The notes under the pieces are model-generated. The model was not told where the DNA came from, searched no databases, and saw nothing but the letters and a program-made list of their open reading frames with translations. Shown piece by piece: positions 5,589 through 9,112 of a stretch of 9,112 nucleotides of DNA. Within the stretch, counting starts at the first letter, position 1, and each line of letters begins with the position of its first letter. The translations under genes were made by a program, and so were the position numbers. The DNA comes from Candidatus Zixiibacteriota bacterium (GTDB lineage: Bacteria > Zixibacteria > MSB-5A5 > CAIYYT01). The stretch spans positions 1 through 9,112 of the forward strand of contig CAUJJY010000357.1 of assembly GCA_963205155.1 (NCBI GenBank). The letters are read 5' to 3'.

Positions 5589-5716
5589 GGGGGATTTGGA
5601 GCGTAATTGAAGCCGGGAGTCAGCCCTGAACAACACGGTGGTACAGATCGATATCTGCAATGAAGGGATGTTTTTGTTGATTTCACTGACGACATTCTTG
5701 AGTTTCGATTCATACG

Positions 5717-7501
5717 ATGGAGACAGTTTTGATTGAAGGCATATTGGCGATGATTGCTTTTGGAGTCGTCGCCGGTGGACTCGTCCTGATTGCGACCGTA
5801 ATCAGTCTACGCAATCGCGTAGCGAGACTGGAGCGTTTGTTTCAGCAACAGCCAGGTGCTGCTGTACCGCAACGACCAACCGAGCAGGTCGCACGCGCGA
5901 ACTCTGTTGCATTACCTCCGCAGGTGCCAAGAATACCGTCGCCGCCGAGTGTCCCGCTTGGTTCCGGGACAACCCCTGCCGACAGATTCGTTCGCTGGGT
6001 CAGGGAGGATTGGTTGCTTAAGCTGGGTGCTTTGCTTCTTCTGGTCGGATTCAGTTGGCTCGCGACATATGCATTTCTCAACAACTGGATCGGTCCGATG
6101 GGCAGAATTGCCATTGGGCTGATTGCCGGAGCTGGCTTTATCACACTCGGGTGGGTGCGCATCCGGAAATTCCTTCACCAGGGCGGCGTCTTCCTTGTGC
6201 TCGGTTCGACCACCGTGTTGGTCACGACATACGCCGCGCGCGAAGTCTACGACTTCTTCACGCCCGCCTCAGCATTGATTCTGATGTTCTTGAGTACTGC
6301 GTTAGTCGCACTTGCAAGCGTGAAGTACAACAGCCGTGCGCTTGCTCTTTCCAGTATCATTCTTGCCGGCATCGCGCCGCTTTTGACAAATTCACCAACC
6401 ACTGACAACGTTGCGCTGTTTTCCTATCTTCTGATTGTGACCCTGGGAGCAGTTTGGATCGTATTTCTGACAGGTCGACGCGAACTCACGATTGCGGCGC
6501 TCGCTGTGGTCACACTTTACAGTTTGCCATTCTTCTTTTCGCTGTTTCGCAGCGACAAGGACATTCTGTTGCTCTTTGCTTTCGCGTTTTCGACTGTGTT
6601 TTTCCTGACGAATGCTGCAGGAATCATCAAGTCCAAGACCGGCAGAAGCACGGCGGATTTGATAACCGCTGCAGGTAACGGCCTCTTCCTGTTGGCATGG
6701 ATCATGGCCGCTGCACCGCAAGAATGGAAAAGCCTGATCATTGCCGCATGGATGGTTGTTTTTGTTACGGGTGCGTTCTTGATCTCGCGAGCGGCTAAGC
6801 AAAGTTCGCCGTTTTACATCTACGCTGGTGTCGGAGTAATCATGCTCGCCGCTGCGACATCAGCGGAGCTTAGCGGGGCGGCTCTGACAATCGCTTACAC
6901 TGTCGAATGCGGTATCGTAACGGTACTTTCGTATCTCCTTCGCCGTGACGTCAGCTTATCTCAGCGAACTTGCCTGTTGCTATTGGTTCCAATGAGCCGA
7001 TCAGTAAGCAGTATCGAAGGATTTGGTTGGAGCCAGTCGGTCTTCAATCAACACTTCTTTGTTTTGGCGGTCCTGGCGATTGTCTTGGGTGGCCTGGGCA
7101 TCTACGTCAGACATGTTGGAAGCACGATTGAGAAAGCATCGACAAGACTAAGTAATGCGCTGATCGTGTTAGGAACAGTCTATGCGTATCTGCTATTGTG
7201 GCTTTCGTTACATACAGCATTCGAGCGTTCAGACATTGCCGTTGCGACATCGCTGCTTTCCTATACGGTCATCGGATTGATCACCTATATTCGCGGCCGT
7301 GCAATCGATAGGAAGGGGCTTATCGTGTATGGCGGCATCCTGTTGGGATTTGTAGTTTTGAGACTGCTGACCGTTGACGTATGGAAGATGGAATTAACCG
7401 GCCGGATCATAACATTCTTGTTAGTCGGTGCTCTACTGATGAGCACCGCTTTTCTGGTTAGAAAGCGGCAAGCCACAAAAGAAAGTCAAAGGCAGGAATA
7501 A
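5717..7501 (+). CDS. DUF2339 polytopic membrane protein
   Basis: The 594-residue protein is an inner-membrane protein of unknown function. An N-terminal helix (about 8-30) is followed by a short basic and coiled segment (RNRVARLERLFQQQ) and a proline-rich linker (66-85). The conserved DUF2339 opening WLLKLGALLLLVGFSWLATY comes next (about 99-118), with IGPMGR, and then well over a dozen hydrophobic segments. The C-terminal block around VLRLLTVDVWKMELTGRI (547-564) is also characteristic, and the tail (582-594) is polar. The length is within the family range and the frame is intact. No catalytic motif is visible. The next gene starts 6 bases after this stop and its ribosome site overlaps this gene's end, so the two are co-transcribed and likely work together. 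The start at 5717 lacks a clear ribosome site; an ATG at 5750 is the nearest alternative but would shorten the first helix. Confidence 0.88.
   Translation: METVLIEGILAMIAFGVVAGGLVLIATVISLRNRVARLERLFQQQPGAAVPQRPTEQVARANSVALPPQVPRIPSPPSVPLGSGTTPADRFVRWVREDWLLKLGALLLLVGFSWLATYAFLNNWIGPMGRIAIGLIAGAGFITLGWVRIRKFLHQGGVFLVLGSTTVLVTTYAAREVYDFFTPASALILMFLSTALVALASVKYNSRALALSSIILAGIAPLLTNSPTTDNVALFSYLLIVTLGAVWIVFLTGRRELTIAALAVVTLYSLPFFFSLFRSDKDILLLFAFAFSTVFFLTNAAGIIKSKTGRSTADLITAAGNGLFLLAWIMAAAPQEWKSLIIAAWMVVFVTGAFLISRAAKQSSPFYIYAGVGVIMLAAATSAELSGAALTIAYTVECGIVTVLSYLLRRDVSLSQRTCLLLLVPMSRSVSSIEGFGWSQSVFNQHFFVLAVLAIVLGGLGIYVRHVGSTIEKASTRLSNALIVLGTVYAYLLLWLSLHTAFERSDIAVATSLLSYTVIGLITYIRGRAIDRKGLIVYGGILLGFVVLRLLTVDVWKMELTGRIITFLLVGALLMSTAFLVRKRQATKESQRQE
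7494..7498 (+). promoter_or_regulatory. Ribosome site AGGAA for the TSP3 protein, inside the DUF2339 gene
   Basis: AGGAA lies in the last two sense codons of the DUF2339 gene, 9 bases before the ATG at 7508. This supports the start and links translation of the two genes. Confidence 0.55.
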
Positions 7502-7507
7502 TAGCAA

Positions 7508-8689
7508 ATGAAGAAATACGTCTACATCTTCTTTACGATAGCTTTGTTAAGTACGGCATCCAGCTCCAGCTCGATCTTTGCTCTGGGTCAATCAGAGATT
7601 GACAGCATCACCAGTGCATATCGTCAGGTGTTGTTCGTCTCGGATGTCCCAATCACAGTCCCGAGAGTCGTGGAACTTTCCTTTAAAGGAGAAGTGCTTC
7701 AGCGATATGAATTCGCGGTCTATAATGAGACCGACTTTGCTTTTGTACCGTACCTCTTTCGCCAAGCCCCGTTGCTCAATTATAGCATTGATTCGATTGA
7801 AGCCAACAATAGCGATGGAGCGGCGGCTTCACTTATTGATAAGGAAGTCGATACTTTTGCGGAATTCTACCTGTCTGATGAGGGATACGGAGAGGCAAGG
7901 ATCGTTCTGAAAAGCACGGAGCCGTTCGCAGCAAATGGTCTTTCATTGCTGCTTGATAAGCATGTTGCGCTCCCAAGATTAATCGACGTCTATGTTGGTG
8001 ATGAGAGCGGCGAAGACCGGTTGTTGGTCTCGCAACTCAAGGTCGAAGATGTTACAATCCACTTTCCTCTGACAAGTACGAGCCGCTGGACAATAGTCTT
8101 GACGCACAGTCAGCCTCTGCGAATATCGGAATTGCGGCTGTTGACCGAATATGAATCCGCGGACACCACACGAATTCTAAGATTCTTAGCACAACCCAGC
8201 CGCAGCTATCGCGTTTACTTTGATCCAGATCGATATTCTCAACCACCATGGTCGGAATCGGGCGATCTGACCACTGATGAAGGAATTCTCGCCGTTTTAC
8301 CGGGTGGAATAGAACCTAACGGTGGCTACATTATTGCCGATGTCGATGCCGACGGTGTGCCGGACATTCATGATAATTGCGTCCTTGTCTCAAACCCGGA
8401 TCAGACAGACGAGGACGGCAATGGCAGGGGGGATGCTTGCGACGACTTTGATAGAGATGGCATCATCAACAGCCTTGACAACTGTCCTAACGATCCGAAT
8501 TGGGACCAGGCAGATTCCGATGGGGACGGAATCGGGGATACCTGCGATGACGAAGAGAACCGCTTGACCGAACGCTATGAGTGGATTCCCTGGGTAGGAA
8601 TGGGAATTGCCGCAGTTGTCCTATTGGCGCTGTTCGCTATGACGGCCAAGTCAATGCGTCGTGATTCTGAAGAAAATAGAAATACCTAA
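7508..8689 (+). CDS. Secreted, membrane-anchored protein with thrombospondin type-3 repeats (DUF3999-like position and layout)
   Basis: The 393-residue protein begins with a signal peptide (MKKYVYIFFTIALLS, cleavage probably near residue 25). A beta-rich extracytoplasmic region (about 30-240) includes FAVYNETDFAFVPY. An acidic TSP3 calcium-binding block follows (278-348), with repeats of D-x-D-x-D-G and paired cysteines C291, C311, C326 and C346. A single membrane helix (about 359-381) and a short charged cytoplasmic tail with KSMRRD come last. It should therefore sit on the outer face of the inner membrane with the calcium-binding stalk next to the bilayer. DUF2339 genes are often followed by DUF3999 genes, whose products have a signal peptide, a beta-rich domain with a VYN...VPY stretch and one C-terminal helix. 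This protein matches that plan, but TSP3 repeats are not a usual part of it. Biochemical role unknown. Confidence 0.85.
   Translation: MKKYVYIFFTIALLSTASSSSSIFALGQSEIDSITSAYRQVLFVSDVPITVPRVVELSFKGEVLQRYEFAVYNETDFAFVPYLFRQAPLLNYSIDSIEANNSDGAAASLIDKEVDTFAEFYLSDEGYGEARIVLKSTEPFAANGLSLLLDKHVALPRLIDVYVGDESGEDRLLVSQLKVEDVTIHFPLTSTSRWTIVLTHSQPLRISELRLLTEYESADTTRILRFLAQPSRSYRVYFDPDRYSQPPWSESGDLTTDEGILAVLPGGIEPNGGYIIADVDADGVPDIHDNCVLVSNPDQTDEDGNGRGDACDDFDRDGIINSLDNCPNDPNWDQADSDGDGIGDTCDDEENRLTERYEWIPWVGMGIAAVVLLALFAMTAKSMRRDSEENRNT
8341..8551 (+). repeat. Thrombospondin type-3 calcium-binding repeat block
   Basis: Residues 278-348 of the gene at 7508 contain about three Asp-rich units: DVDADGVPDIHDNC (278-291), DEDGNGRGDACDDFDRDGI (301-319) and DSDGDGIGDTCDD (336-348). 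Aspartates at alternating positions coordinate calcium in this family, and the four cysteines probably form disulfides. The repeats are degenerate at the nucleotide level. Confidence 0.85.
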
Positions 8690-9112
8690 TAAGCGCTGGA
8701 AAGTATCAGTGCGACCTCTTCGAGAAGTTTTCGATCGGCATCTGTGAATGCGGCATGTTTATGAGAATCGATGTCGATCTCACCAACAACAATACCATTC
8801 TTGAAAATCGGTACTACAATCTCGGATTTCGTCTCCAATGAACAGGCAAGATAGCGCGGATCGGCATTGACATCGTCGATGATAATCGTCTGTTCTTCAC
8901 GAACAGCAGCCCCGCAAATTCCGGAATCTGTCTTGATGCGAGTGTGAGGTGATGGCTTGCCCAAAAATGGACCAAGCACCAAGACGTCGTCACCTTCAAG
9001 ATTGTAAATCCCGACCCAATCATAGTGGGGATAATTGTGCTTCAAGATATGAACAACCTCCAGTTGCAGCCTAAGCTTGGCATCCGGCGCAGAAGCGACC
9101 TCACGCAGGCGG
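8686..9112 (-). CDS. GAF-domain protein, free methionine-(R)-sulfoxide reductase-like, 5' end outside window
   Basis: The frame stays open to the window edge and gives 141 residues plus the stop. The 22 residues before the internal TTG at 9045 (beginning RLREVASAPDAKL) continue the GAF fold, so the real start is beyond 9112. Family features are HYDWVGIYNL, LGPFLGKPS, GICGAA, IIIDDVNADPRYLACS, SEIVVPI, GEIDIDS and AFTDADRKLLE. Free methionine-(R)-sulfoxide reductases repair oxidised free methionine with cysteines in GvCG, in the AC segment before SEIV, and a third just before RIP. The first two cysteines are present. The third position has PSPHTRI, with no cysteine. It could be a two-cysteine reductase or a GAF sensor that has lost the activity. 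Its stop codon (TAG, 8688-8686) overlaps the TAA of the facing gene, leaving no room for a terminator between them. Confidence 0.85.
   Translation of the reverse strand, partial: RLREVASAPDAKLRLQLEVVHILKHNYPHYDWVGIYNLEGDDVLVLGPFLGKPSPHTRIKTDSGICGAAVREEQTIIIDDVNADPRYLACSLETKSEIVVPIFKNGIVVGEIDIDSHKHAAFTDADRKLLEEVALILSSAY

Noticed and set aside
5569..5593. G-rich stretch with runs of 3, 5 and 5 G as a G-quadruplex
   Set aside because: Only three runs of three or more G are present, so a standard four-run quadruplex is not formed within the stretch.
5644..5657. CAGAT-CGAT-ATCTG inverted repeat upstream of the DUF2339 gene
   Set aside because: Five-base arms are too short to distinguish from chance and no promoter could be placed beside it.
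8322..8567. Plus-strand 81-codon frame within the TSP3 region
   Set aside because: It is a shifted reading of the aspartate-rich repeats. The signal-peptide-bearing frame explains the sequence.

Overview
The window reads as ordinary bacterial chromosome: dense genes on both strands, short gaps, and no insertion sequence, phage gene, CRISPR array, tRNA or rRNA that I could see. Signal peptides, a membrane-bound anti-sigma factor and a membrane-anchored thrombospondin type-3 (TSP3) protein suggest a Gram-negative-type cell. The TSP3 repeats and gene styles would suit an FCB-related lineage such as candidate phylum Zixibacteria, but that is an impression and no marker here settles it.

Layout. 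Positions 1-884 (minus) hold the N-terminal 294 codons of purF. A 312-base divergent region follows, with a promoter for each flanking gene and three operator-like inverted repeats. Positions 1197-1943 (plus) encode a GAF plus HisKA protein that lacks a kinase ATPase domain. It converges on a small three-helix membrane protein of DUF6249 type (1959-2333, minus). That gene is divergent from an ECF sigma factor (2424-2996, plus), which overlaps its zinc-binding membrane anti-sigma factor by 4 bases (2993-3511). The 90-base gap between the DUF6249 gene and the sigma gene carries ECF-like -35/-10 motifs in both directions.

Positions 3535-5524 (minus) are a two-gene unit: a DAO-type FAD oxidoreductase (4376-5524) followed, almost without a gap, by an exported alpha/beta hydrolase (3535-4374). 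Positions 5717-8689 (plus) are a second two-gene unit: a DUF2339 polytopic membrane protein and a secreted, C-terminally anchored protein with TSP3 calcium-binding repeats. The latter looks like a divergent counterpart of the DUF3999 proteins that often accompany DUF2339. Positions 8686-9112 (minus) hold most of a GAF protein of the free methionine-(R)-sulfoxide reductase type, truncated by the window edge.

The sigma, anti-sigma and DUF6249 genes plausibly form one envelope-stress or signalling module. The DUF2339 and TSP3 proteins plausibly form one membrane complex. The other neighbours show no clear functional link. I see no complete, obviously new system. The most interesting points are the kinase-less GAF-HisKA protein, the back-to-back ECF-like promoters, and the TSP3-bearing partner of DUF2339.
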